A stretch of DNA of 64,000 nt from Cyrtobacter comes (GTDB lineage: Bacteria; Pseudomonadota; Alphaproteobacteria; Rickettsiales; Midichloriaceae): assembly GCF_034470605.1 (NCBI RefSeq), contig NZ_JARGYT010000001.1, positions 1 to 64,000 of the forward strand, in the 5' to 3' direction. Made by a program: the position numbers and the translations under genes. The number at the start of each line of letters is the position of its first letter. The first letter of the stretch is position 1. The notes beneath the pieces are model-generated. The model made no database searches, was not told where the DNA came from, and worked only from the letters and a program-made list of their open reading frames with translations. This document shows positions 42,499 to 52,083 of this stretch, in pieces.

Positions 42499-43229
42499 GA
42501 GAGTTTTCACCTACATATAGATAGAAAGGCCTCTTGATAATGAGCGAAGATTTCTGGCGTTGAAAGAGCGACCCAAAGCTTGATTGAGCCGTAAACCATT
42601 TCCTCTTTTTTGGAGACGATTTTTGTGCACCTGGTCATACGACCTAAACAATTCCTTGTGTTATCACGTGCGATACAGACAGTGTCTTTTTTGCCGATAA
42701 TGTGACGATCTTAAACTTTCGAAAATACATACCAATTATCCGTAAAAATATACAATTGTCTAAAGGTTTAAGCATCACTAAGACCTGTAACCCAGGCAAT
42801 TTTGAGCCAAGGCGTTGATGACCCAGTATTTGTTTTTGTTGACCCAATAAAATGCCACATCTTGTCAAAATTCCATTTCCTGAATATCGCCAGAAATTTC
42901 AGGCTCAGGCGTGGTTTCCATCGCCTCCACGATCCAACGATAAATGAGGAGAGTGATTCAGCCATTTTGCCAGCTTATTGAAAGATGCTTTTCCGGTGTG
43001 GCATACAGCAAAACGCACAGAGCTTTTTTGAGCGTAGTTTTGGGTTTTTCGGCGCGATCCGCCTTCAACAAAATTGAGACCACATTCTCTGCATTTATAG
43101 CACCTTTGTTTTTGCCATTTTTTACAATTTACAATTCTCTCACCGCCACACGTCTTGCATTGGATCATTTGAACCACTCCTTGTTGAGATCATCAACAAA
43201 ACTATAGCATATCTATGTTGAAAACCCTC
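42499..43229 (-). mobile_element. second IS1-family element, 731 bp, degenerate
   Basis: Ends GAGAGTTTTCACCTACATATAG at 42499 and, inverted, GAGGGTTTTCAACATAGATAT at 43229. Minus-strand InsA with full zinc-ribbon (MIQCKTCGGERIVNCKKW…CYKCRECGLNF) at 43168-42905 and InsB pieces in shifting frames. Related to, but diverged from, the element beside it. It appears to have inserted into that element and removed its 3' half. Confidence 0.82.
42560..43168 (-). pseudogene. IS1-family transposase InsA/InsB, several frameshifts
   Basis: InsA-like zinc-ribbon with two CxxC pairs is intact for about 85 codons. The InsB core (KIAWVTGLSDA; later pieces in another frame) is broken repeatedly, so it is inactive. 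Confidence 0.8.
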
Positions 43230-43403
43230 TTATTTATCTCTAAATGTGCATAAATCCAGATTTATGGGCTAAATTTCTTATTTTAAGCATAGCTATTCCA
43301 TGGATATACTGTTTTTTCAAAAAACACATAGCTTTTAACGTTGTAGGCTAAATTGGCAAACCTAATTTTTACCATCACATCTTTTTAAACGTTTTTCATT
43401 CAC

Positions 43404-44102
43404 TCAGGACCTGGAGCGCACTTCAGATACACTGTTAGTTCGCTCAGCAGTTAATCTATCTTGATGCTTGTTGTTATTCATTGTTTTAATTCCTAGGCAA
43501 CTGAGCATAGAATTCACAACATCTTTTATGGCAATCAAAAATTTTCTAATAAAACTATCCTGCTCTATTTGTTTTTCATGAGTTGTATCAGGAGTTGGTT
43601 CTACTAATTTATCAACTACTTCTACAGTACTATCAGCAGCGGTGACTATGTTTTGGTTTTTATCAATAGTATCACTTTTACTGCGTACAGCATCTAGAAA
43701 GATTTTTGCATTCTTTAATGGCTTTTTAAATGGTTCATTGGTACCAATTGTATCGAGCAATTTAGAGTCTATTGATATATTACCACTATCAATAGATTTA
43801 TTATTAGAACGCGTTGTAGTTCCTAATACCTGATTTGCTTTTGTTATGTCTATACCACACTCTTCTAACTCCTTGTGGCCTATAGTAATACTCTCCTTGG
43901 TCGTTCTATCTAAAGTAGATAACACTGTTTGTAGAAGACTAGCGATGGCCTGCGTCTCTTTCTCAGTGGTTCCCCTTTCTTGTAATTTATCATTACATGC
44001 CTCCATCAATTTTAAAAGTCGCCCTCTATGCAATGCCAAACGTTGAGTATTATCTGTTTTAGGACTTTCTAAATTGATATCTATTGTAGAAGATTTTGAC
44101 AT
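43404..44102 (-). CDS. orphan hypothetical protein, 232 aa
   Basis: Not recognised. A hydrophilic, Thr/Ser/Asp-rich protein with a predicted helical N-terminal half (LHRGRLLKLMEACNDKLQERG), a disordered middle and one amphipathic stretch near residue 185 (FIRKFLIAIKDVVNSMLSCLG), then a basic tail ending SEVRSRS. No signal peptide. It lies beside the IS1 patch and alone on its strand. The composition is like that of host-directed secreted proteins; inference only. Confidence 0.6.
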   Translation of the reverse strand: MSKSSTIDINLESPKTDNTQRLALHRGRLLKLMEACNDKLQERGTTEKETQAIASLLQTVLSTLDRTTKESITIGHKELEECGIDITKANQVLGTTTRSNNKSIDSGNISIDSKLLDTIGTNEPFKKPLKNAKIFLDAVRSKSDTIDKNQNIVTAADSTVEVVDKLVEPTPDTTHEKQIEQDSFIRKFLIAIKDVVNSMLSCLGIKTMNNNKHQDRLTAERTNSVSEVRSRS

Positions 44103-45374
<1,272 letters not shown>

Positions 45375-45400
45375 CTTAATATTTTATTACTCATTCTTTA

Positions 45401-46186
45401 ATGATTATAGATAGTCATTGTCATCTAAATTTTAAGCAAATTAAATGTGACTTGGACGGGGTTATCTCCAGGGCTGTTAGCTCTGGGGTCTCGTTGATGC
45501 AGTCTGTATGTACTTCTATGGATGAGTTTGATGAAATTAGGGCTATAGCTGATAGTTTTGCTCAAGTATACTGCTCTGTTGGCGTTCATCCACTAAATGT
45601 AGAGAAGAACGCGTTTGTTGATCATAAAGAGATTTTAAGCAACTGCAATTTTACGAAAGTTTCTAGCATAGGAGAAACTGGCCTCGATTATTTTAAATCT
45701 CAAAATATTGAGCAGCAGAAGCAGCTGTTTGAGCAACATATAATTGCATCTCAAGAAACTGGTCTTCCCATTATTATACATTCAAGATCAGCTGAGAGTG
45801 ATACGGTAGAGATCTTAAAAAAGCATATGAAAAGGGGGAAATTTACTGGTGTGATGCATTGCTTTACTGGTAGTTTGGAATTTGCACAAGAGTGTATTGG
45901 GCTTGGTTTATATATTTCTGCTTCAGGTGTTGTTACATTTAAAAATACTAATGAGCTTAGAAATGTTTTTAAAAATATCCCTGAATCTAAAATATTAGTA
46001 GAAACGGATTCGCCATTTTTATCTCCTGTACCACACAGAGGTAAAAGTAATGAACCGAGCTACATTGTGCATACAGTAGAGTTTTTAGCCTCATTCTTAG
46101 GTATTGAATTAGAAAAATTTAAAAAGATTACATCTTCTAATTTTTTTGAATTATTTAGAAAAATACCAAGCTGTGTGAAGCTCTAA
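45401..46186 (+). CDS. tatD: TatD-family metal-dependent deoxyribonuclease
   Basis: TIM-barrel metallo-hydrolase acting on DNA ends and possibly D-amino-acyl substrates. Metal ligands are seen as DSHCHL near the start, GETGLDY, IIHSR, MHCFTG and VETDSPFLSPVPHRGKSNEP. Length 261 aa, normal. Same strand as mdh, likely one transcript. Confidence 0.94.
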   Translation: MIIDSHCHLNFKQIKCDLDGVISRAVSSGVSLMQSVCTSMDEFDEIRAIADSFAQVYCSVGVHPLNVEKNAFVDHKEILSNCNFTKVSSIGETGLDYFKSQNIEQQKQLFEQHIIASQETGLPIIIHSRSAESDTVEILKKHMKRGKFTGVMHCFTGSLEFAQECIGLGLYISASGVVTFKNTNELRNVFKNIPESKILVETDSPFLSPVPHRGKSNEPSYIVHTVEFLASFLGIELEKFKKITSSNFFELFRKIPSCVKL

Positions 46187-46469
46187 GATCGTTATGTATA
46201 TATAAATGATCATATTAGTTAAAATTGCGTTATATTCCAGAGGAATTACTGTAGTTCCATTAAGTATAGTCCAATTGGGAAGTTTAGTATGTTAATAGTT
46301 TCATTTAATATATTTGTTTCTCTTGATTTATGTGTGAGGGCTACCTTTTTTGAAGGTTGTTACTATATATGATGTTGTATAAATATTTTAAGAAACTCTA
46401 AAGCATTTTGTTTGTTTTTACAAATACACGTTATTAAATATTATAACTTAGGGTTGATTATATAGTATA

Positions 46470-47174
46470 ATGGTTAAAAAGGCTTTTGTGACGGGTGCGT
46501 CAAGTAAATTAGGCAGGGTTCTTTCTCTCAGTCTTGCAAAAAGTGGTTATGATATGCTGCTTCACTACAATTCTTCATTAAAAGTTATAGAAGATCTTAT
46601 AAGGAAAATAGAGGAGGTAGGTAAAAAGGCCGATCTATTTCAAATGGATTTTCTTCAAATTAGTAATGGGCTCTCAGAGGATTTTTTAGATTTTATTTCT
46701 GGAGCTGAGGTGATAATAAATAATGCCTCTTTGTTTGAGAGAGATACATTTAGTTCTTTTGATGCTAATAGTTATACTAAACATACGACTATTAATGCTC
46801 TAATACCTACTTTAATAGTTCAGGGCGCGAGCTCTAAGATCACATTAAAAAATGTGATTAATATACTTGATTCTACGTTAAATAATGAGTCCTTTTTTTC
46901 ATATTCCGCAAGTAAAGTGCTTTTTGAGTATTTGACGAAGGTTATGGCAAAGGAACTGGCCCCGAAGGTAAGAGTTAATGGTTTGTCTCTTGGATACGTA
47001 TTATTGGATGAAGGTGATGTTCCTGACAAGTTAGTGCAAAAAAATACATTGATGAGGCAAGCTATTCACTACGAACAAGTATTAAGCACTGTGCACTTCA
47101 TACTACAAAACGAATCCATTGCGGGTTCTATAATACAATTGGATGGTGGTGCAAAGTATCACCAATATACCTAA
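46470..47174 (+). CDS. short-chain dehydrogenase, FolM/pteridine-reductase-like
   Basis: NAD(P)-dependent SDR. Cofactor motif TGASSKLGR near residue 9, NNASLFERD near 90 (the NNAS-x-F form is typical of pteridine reductase/FolM relatives), active-site Y-S-A-S-K near 150 and the C-terminal GSIIQLDGGAKY. Length 234 aa, normal for the group. Reduction of dihydromonapterin or dihydrofolate is the family-based guess; substrate unproven. Confidence 0.8.
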   Translation: MVKKAFVTGASSKLGRVLSLSLAKSGYDMLLHYNSSLKVIEDLIRKIEEVGKKADLFQMDFLQISNGLSEDFLDFISGAEVIINNASLFERDTFSSFDANSYTKHTTINALIPTLIVQGASSKITLKNVINILDSTLNNESFFSYSASKVLFEYLTKVMAKELAPKVRVNGLSLGYVLLDEGDVPDKLVQKNTLMRQAIHYEQVLSTVHFILQNESIAGSIIQLDGGAKYHQYT

Positions 47175-47537
47175 TTATAATTTTCATTTCCTATTATCAT
47201 GTATAGATCGCGCCAAATCTCTAAACTATAGAAAAGGCCTGGGCATTTAGAGCACTGGTTACTCGAGTCCTTTGAATTCGAGTTTTTAGCTTCTATTAAG
47301 CAGCTTACTATATGCTTGATTCCTTTTGGTATTATTTTGCCATCACTTAAATACGCAACGTCATAAATTATTTATACTCTAGCATCTTATATACTGATTT
47401 ATTGAATCAACTTATAGCGTATAGCCAGCAACTTATGTTATTTATTGCTATTCATTAACAGAGAAGTTAACTAATCTGTTAACAAATCCTTGGTGAGCAT
47501 GTCGGATTATTAGCTCGTAATAATCAATAAATTTAAT
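47175..47537. other. spacer with the second copy of a dispersed repeat
   Basis: About 363 bases with no gene. 47238-47306 is an inverted copy of 6406-6473. Confidence 0.55.
47238..47306 (-). repeat. dispersed ~68-bp repeat, copy 2
   Basis: Its reverse complement starts AAGCTGCTTAATAGAAGCTAA and ends GTAACCAGTGCTCTAAATGCC, matching 6406-6473. The middle differs and contains its own small inverted repeat (CTCGA … TCGAG). Confidence 0.6.
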
Positions 47538-49865
47538 ATGACATTAATAGATTTTTATACAACTGCCCTCTTTAGAAGAGTAGCATCTATCCCAATTAAT
47601 GTAGTGGGATTTTTTGTTAGTAAGCTTGCAAGTAGTTGTGATTATGAAAATCCAGCCTACAATTTTTTAGATATTTTTGTGCGCTGTGCTGCGGCTCAGA
47701 TATTTAGCGCTGGAGAATCAACTTATTCATATAAAGCACTTTTAGCACTTGGGTCAGCGGCATCTATTACTGCGGCTGATTATATAGATAATAAATTAGC
47801 AGATTTATCTATTACAAAAGATGGGCAAAGTTATTTTAGTAATTCAGCAATTGGCCTCTTTTGCATGTTATCGTTAGGTGGGATTTTTAATAGCTCAAAA
47901 TTGGCGGTTGCTGGTGTTGCTGGTATAGCTAGTGGGTTTATGATGCAGATGGTAATGGGTCACTCAATACTTAGGTTTTACAGAAAAAACACATTATATT
48001 TAGAAAATGTTTATAAAATTACGGATGGTAATAATCCAGAAGATAAACAAAAAGCAGATGCTGAGGTCTATAAATTAGAGAAAAAACTCTTGGTTTATAG
48101 CGCTTTGATAAAAGAAATGCCTTCACTACTTTTTGAGCTCATATATTTTATAGGTGATAAAATATGGGCTAAATCCGATCAATGGATTGAAAAGTATAAG
48201 ATAATCTTGCGACTTGCAGAGTCGGTGATTGAGGCCGTCTTTTCTAGTATGCTTGAGCTTAATATAGACAGCTTTGTTAAGAAAATGGTTATACCAGTTA
48301 TAAAAGAATCGGTCTTAAAAGCTATATTAGAAGAAGAAAAAAATATTATTAAGGTCTCTTCTAGTGCAAAATTTGCAGAGTTTATGCATGGTTTAGAGAT
48401 TAATATAATAGAGTTTGTTGAGACAAGTGTTGGAGGAGCCTGTCGTTATGTATTTGGGGCTCAATACATAATTGATATGCTTCGAAACCCATCTGGTAGC
48501 TTTATCAAATATACATTGTTTGAAGTTATATCTTGGTTAACCAGATCGGATTCAAAAATATATCATGAAAATAGCAAGACCTTAGGAACTTCGGTCTTTT
48601 TGAGAAATATGATGAAATTTTGTTTAACTATGCATGGAAAGCAATTAGTAGAAAAAGGTATGTTCAGTGAAGTAGCTATAGATGTTAATGCTATAGAGAG
48701 GCGCATAGAGATGGGGGTTTGTAAAAAATATAATTTAGAAGGTTGTGATTTTTGTTTTGTATATGAAGCAGCAGAGCTGATGACTTCTTTTGTACAACGG
48801 GTTATAAATATTACTGCTGGGGCTGCTGGGGGATATGCCGCAAATTGGGGTTTTCTTGAATTGATAGATTTGGATTGTAAAGGTATTGTAAAATATAAAG
48901 ACCTCCAAAAGTATCCAAGATTACAAATTGATACAATATTAGAAGCACAGGGCGCAAGGGTTTTTGGGTTAATTGATATGCTTAATAAAATACCATATAA
49001 CAACCCGCCCGAGGTTGTATATGACCCAACTGGCAAAGACATTGTGCTAAATTGTAGTATTAAAATGCAAACTGATAATAGCACAATTAGAGTGCTTTCT
49101 GATATGAGGGATATAAGTTTGCAGTATGGTAAAATATACGCAATAACAGGGCCTTCTGGGTGTGGTAAATCAATATTCTGTGATGCATTAAAAGGAATTG
49201 GAAGTACTGTGCCTGGCCTTTCTATGGATGGTACAATAAGTTTTCCATGTAATTCAAATGATGAAGTGAAAATTGTAATGGTATCACAGAATTCCTTCTT
49301 CTTACCTTCACGCACATTGCTTGAAACTGTTACGTGTCTCAAGCCTGAAGATGATGAGCGCGCAAGCTTGGAAAAGGTTGTAGGATATATATTTAGATTA
49401 TTGGAAAAAAATGGCTCGCCAGAATCGAAAGATGGCCTTTATACGAGAATAAATGAATTTCAGAATGATTGGTGCACTGCTCTTAGCGGTGGACAGCAAA
49501 AAAAGGTTGATATAGCCCGTGTTATATTTCAACTTTATGATCTTTATAAAAATCCTGGGCAGATAAAATACGTCACTGTTATAATGGACGAGGTGTTAGT
49601 AGGCCTTGATAAAAGGTCTGCGCTTGCATCTATGGAGGTGCTAAGACAAGTGATTAGCGGCGTAAATGAAGGAAATTTATTCGCTGATTTAGATTGTGTT
49701 GATACATATAATATTAAATTAGGCCTAAAAGCCAATTTATTAGTGATCGATCATAATAAGGAGGATAATGATATAATGTATCGTGATTCCAATGATGAAA
49801 GTGGATTTTATGATGGTGAACTGGCATGGGACCAAGCTGGTGGTGAGGTGCATCTGATTTCATAA
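47538..49865 (+). CDS. ABC-type ATPase fused to a large unusual membrane-associated domain
   Basis: The last ~270 residues form a complete ABC ATPase: Walker A GPSGCGKS (537-544), Q-loop VSQNSFF, signature LSGGQQKK (near 649), Walker B VTVIMDE (679-685) and H-loop VIDHN (near 736). The first ~500 residues are not a standard exporter domain that I recognise. They have hydrophobic stretches at about 66-86 and 105-143 and near 430 (INITAGAAGGYAANWGFLEL), with helical soluble regions between. The ATPase most resembles the ABCD/YddA-type with PSRTLLETVT after the Q-loop. No second subunit is nearby. A half-size transporter of unknown substrate is the best reading. Confidence 0.75.
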   Translation: MTLIDFYTTALFRRVASIPINVVGFFVSKLASSCDYENPAYNFLDIFVRCAAAQIFSAGESTYSYKALLALGSAASITAADYIDNKLADLSITKDGQSYFSNSAIGLFCMLSLGGIFNSSKLAVAGVAGIASGFMMQMVMGHSILRFYRKNTLYLENVYKITDGNNPEDKQKADAEVYKLEKKLLVYSALIKEMPSLLFELIYFIGDKIWAKSDQWIEKYKIILRLAESVIEAVFSSMLELNIDSFVKKMVIPVIKESVLKAILEEEKNIIKVSSSAKFAEFMHGLEINIIEFVETSVGGACRYVFGAQYIIDMLRNPSGSFIKYTLFEVISWLTRSDSKIYHENSKTLGTSVFLRNMMKFCLTMHGKQLVEKGMFSEVAIDVNAIERRIEMGVCKKYNLEGCDFCFVYEAAELMTSFVQRVINITAGAAGGYAANWGFLELIDLDCKGIVKYKDLQKYPRLQIDTILEAQGARVFGLIDMLNKIPYNNPPEVVYDPTGKDIVLNCSIKMQTDNSTIRVLSDMRDISLQYGKIYAITGPSGCGKSIFCDALKGIGSTVPGLSMDGTISFPCNSNDEVKIVMVSQNSFFLPSRTLLETVTCLKPEDDERASLEKVVGYIFRLLEKNGSPESKDGLYTRINEFQNDWCTALSGGQQKKVDIARVIFQLYDLYKNPGQIKYVTVIMDEVLVGLDKRSALASMEVLRQVISGVNEGNLFADLDCVDTYNIKLGLKANLLVIDHNKEDNDIMYRDSNDESGFYDGELAWDQAGGEVHLIS

Positions 49866-50236
49866 TACTGCTTTGCCGGACATTCTAATAATCACTTCCG
49901 CATAACAATTCCTTCTATTGTAGTATACATTTTTCTAAAACTAGTCTCGTCTTATATAAAGAGACTTATGCAAAGTATACAATGTTCTACCTGAACCTAT
50001 GCTTTTATAAAGAATTGTAGCGCTATAAGATTACAAAGCAACGTAATGCACTATATTTTTGACAATAAAATAAAAAATATTTCAATATATTTGATATGTG
50101 ATAGCTATATTCTAGAAAAGCTCTTGCAAGGCCTCAAAGTTTGGTATTATACTCTGTCGCGCGACGGAATGCATCGCCACTCTTTTGTTTTGATGTAGCT
50201 TACCGTTTAACAAAATTTAATAATTGGTTTTTTATT
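49866..50236. other. spacer with candidate HU control region
   Basis: About 370 bases. The only notable element is a 10-bp GC palindrome (50156-50165) preceded by a possible promoter (TTGCAA at about 50124, TATTAT about 15 bases on). Confidence 0.45.
50156..50165. promoter_or_regulatory. GTCGCGCGAC palindrome near the HU gene start site
   Basis: A perfect GC-rich palindrome in AT-rich DNA, about 70 bases before the HU start and just past a possible -10 box. Operator function is inference. Confidence 0.3.
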
Positions 50237-50512
50237 ATGAATAAAAGCGATTTCGTAGATGGGTTATCAAAAGAGCTTGGTAAGAGTAAGGCGGAAACTG
50301 CCAGGTTACTAGATTCTGTATTGAAGCATGTGGTGAATACCGTGACTCAAAATGATGAGTTGCAATTTATTGGTTTTGGAACTTTTAAGAAAAAGGATAT
50401 TGCAGAAAGAAAGGTTAGGACCCCTAAAGGAACTGTAGCCAAGGTTCGCGCACAAAAAAGAATAAGTTTTACAGTTGGTAAGGAGTTTAAGAGAATTGTT
50501 AATGGTGAGTAA
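50237..50512 (+). CDS. HU-family DNA-binding protein
   Basis: Histone-like protein that bends and compacts DNA as a dimer. MNKSDFVDGLSKELGKSKAET, QFIGFGTFKKKDIAERKVRTPKG and FTVGKEFKRIVN match the family. Length 91 aa, normal. The frame extends 32 codons upstream to a TTG, but HU proteins begin MNKxx, so the ATG at 50237 is right. Confidence 0.95.
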   Translation: MNKSDFVDGLSKELGKSKAETARLLDSVLKHVVNTVTQNDELQFIGFGTFKKKDIAERKVRTPKGTVAKVRAQKRISFTVGKEFKRIVNGE

Positions 50513-50641
50513 TAGATTATAGAAACTAGTTGTGCTGTAAGTTGGGGCCTTTTTGTTTTAGGTGCTGTATTTTTGGTGCGGCAATGTTGCGTGTATGACT
50601 TATTGCTAGTGAGATGATCTTATATATAACAAAGCTAATTC

Positions 50642-50670
50642 TTGATTTTCTGAAAATAAGTAGTTATAAG
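50642..50670 (+). promoter_or_regulatory. sigma70-type promoter of tRNA-Met
   Basis: TTGATT, 17 bases, TATAAG, 32 bases before the tRNA. It has the same box style and spacing as the tRNA-Tyr promoter. Confidence 0.6.
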
Positions 50671-50702
50671 ATCCATGGCTCGTTAAGGCTATTGTTGACT
50701 AA

Positions 50703-50776
50703 GGCGGGGTAGCTCAGGTGGTTAGAGCAGCGGAATCATAATCCGCGTGTCGGGGGTTCAAGTCCCTCCTCCGCTA
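50703..50776 (+). tRNA. elongator tRNA-Met (anticodon CAT)
   Basis: Acceptor GGCGGGG pairs with CTCCGCT, the D-arm has AGCTCAGGTGGTTAGAGC, the anticodon stem GCGGA/TCCGC flanks the loop with CAT (50737-50739), and the T-arm contains GGTTCAAGTCC. The sequence is that of alphaproteobacterial elongator tRNA-Met. CCA is not fully encoded (ACCG). A tRNA-Ile2 with a modified CAT anticodon is the alternative but matches less well. Confidence 0.9.
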
Positions 50777-51009
50777 CCGTTATCTGTCTTTACAGGTAAA
50801 TCAGGTTTTATATATCGCAAAATGGTTTTTGGTTGTATTATGCGCTGCCTGGTAGGTTGCGTTATTAGAAATAACTGTGCAATTAAAATATATAGTATGG
50901 ATTAATAGCAATTAAAGCTTATAATCTGCTCTGTACTTATCCAGGTTGGTTTTTGTTAGTTTAATTACGCAAGCCATGGGGATTTGAGTTATTTAATTTT
51001 AGGTTCAAC

Positions 51010-52074
51010 ATGGTGTTACCAACAGATCAAGATAAACAAAGGGCTATAGAAGCTGCGCTTACTCAGGTAGAGAAGGTTTATGGTAAAGGCTCAATTATGA
51101 GACTTGGTGCCGCGGAGAAGCTTGAAATAGAGACAATTTCAACAGGTTCTCTTGGTCTTGATATTGCGCTTGGTGGTGGGCTTCCTAAGGGAAGGATTGT
51201 AGAGATATATGGTCCGGAGAGCTCTGGTAAAACAACGATAGCGCTTCAAGCAATAGCAGAAGCTCAGAAATTAGGTGGATCTTGTGCCTTTATAGATGCA
51301 GAACACGCATTAGACCCATCTTATGCAAAAAAATTAGGTGTTGATATAGGTAAGTTGATACTTTCACAGCCTGATAATGGTGAGCAGGCGCTAGAAATAA
51401 CGGATACATTAGTTAGATCCAGGGCATTTAGTGTTATAGTGATAGATAGTGTTGCGGCACTTGTTCCTAGGGCGGAAATTGAAGGAGAGATGGGAGATAG
51501 CCACATGGGATTGCAAGCAAGGCTGATGAGTCAGGCGCTTCGAAAATTAACGTCAAATATATCAAAGACCAATACGATACTTATATTCATTAATCAAATA
51601 AGGATGAAGATAGGTGTTATGTTCGGAAACCCTGAAACAACAACAGGTGGTAATGCTTTGAAATTCTATGCTTCTATCCGCATAGATATAAGAAAAATTA
51701 ATAGTATTAAGGAAAAAGAGACTATTGTAGGAAATCAGACTAGGGCTAAAGTAGTAAAAAATAAGATAGCCCCACCATTTAGAGTTGCTGAATTTGATAT
51801 AATGTATGGAGAAGGTGTATCAAGGCTTGGTGAAGTTGTGGATATTGCTGTTTCTCTTGATATCATAGAAAAATCAGGTTCTTGGTATTCTTATGAAGGG
51901 CAAAAAATTGGGCAAGGAAAAGAAAATGTAAAAAGGTATCTGAAAGAAAATCAGCCTATTGCAGAGAAAATAGAAGGTAAAATAAGAAGCTCTGGTACTA
52001 TATCTGGGTTTACAGCCCAAGAAGCATTGAAAGAGAATGTACAAGAAAATGTACAAGATGATGAAAGTTTTTGA
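51010..52074 (+). CDS. recA: recombinase RecA
   Basis: ATP-dependent strand-exchange protein. N-terminal [23 protein letters not shown], Walker [10 protein letters not shown] (68-76), [22 protein letters not shown] and L2 region [24 protein letters not shown]. Length 354 aa, normal. A short repeat (NVQENVQ) ends the protein. The ppdK start is 9 bases after its stop. Confidence 0.99.
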   Translation: MVLPTDQDKQRAIEAALTQVEKVYGKGSIMRLGAAEKLEIETISTGSLGLDIALGGGLPKGRIVEIYGPESSGKTTIALQAIAEAQKLGGSCAFIDAEHALDPSYAKKLGVDIGKLILSQPDNGEQALEITDTLVRSRAFSVIVIDSVAALVPRAEIEGEMGDSHMGLQARLMSQALRKLTSNISKTNTILIFINQIRMKIGVMFGNPETTTGGNALKFYASIRIDIRKINSIKEKETIVGNQTRAKVVKNKIAPPFRVAEFDIMYGEGVSRLGEVVDIAVSLDIIEKSGSWYSYEGQKIGQGKENVKRYLKENQPIAEKIEGKIRSSGTISGFTAQEALKENVQENVQDDESF

Positions 52075-52083
52075 TAATTTAGG

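Noticed and set aside
48563..49342. 259-codon minus-strand frame
   Set aside because: Entirely antisense to the ABC ATPase gene, whose Walker A and Q-loop lie in this stretch.
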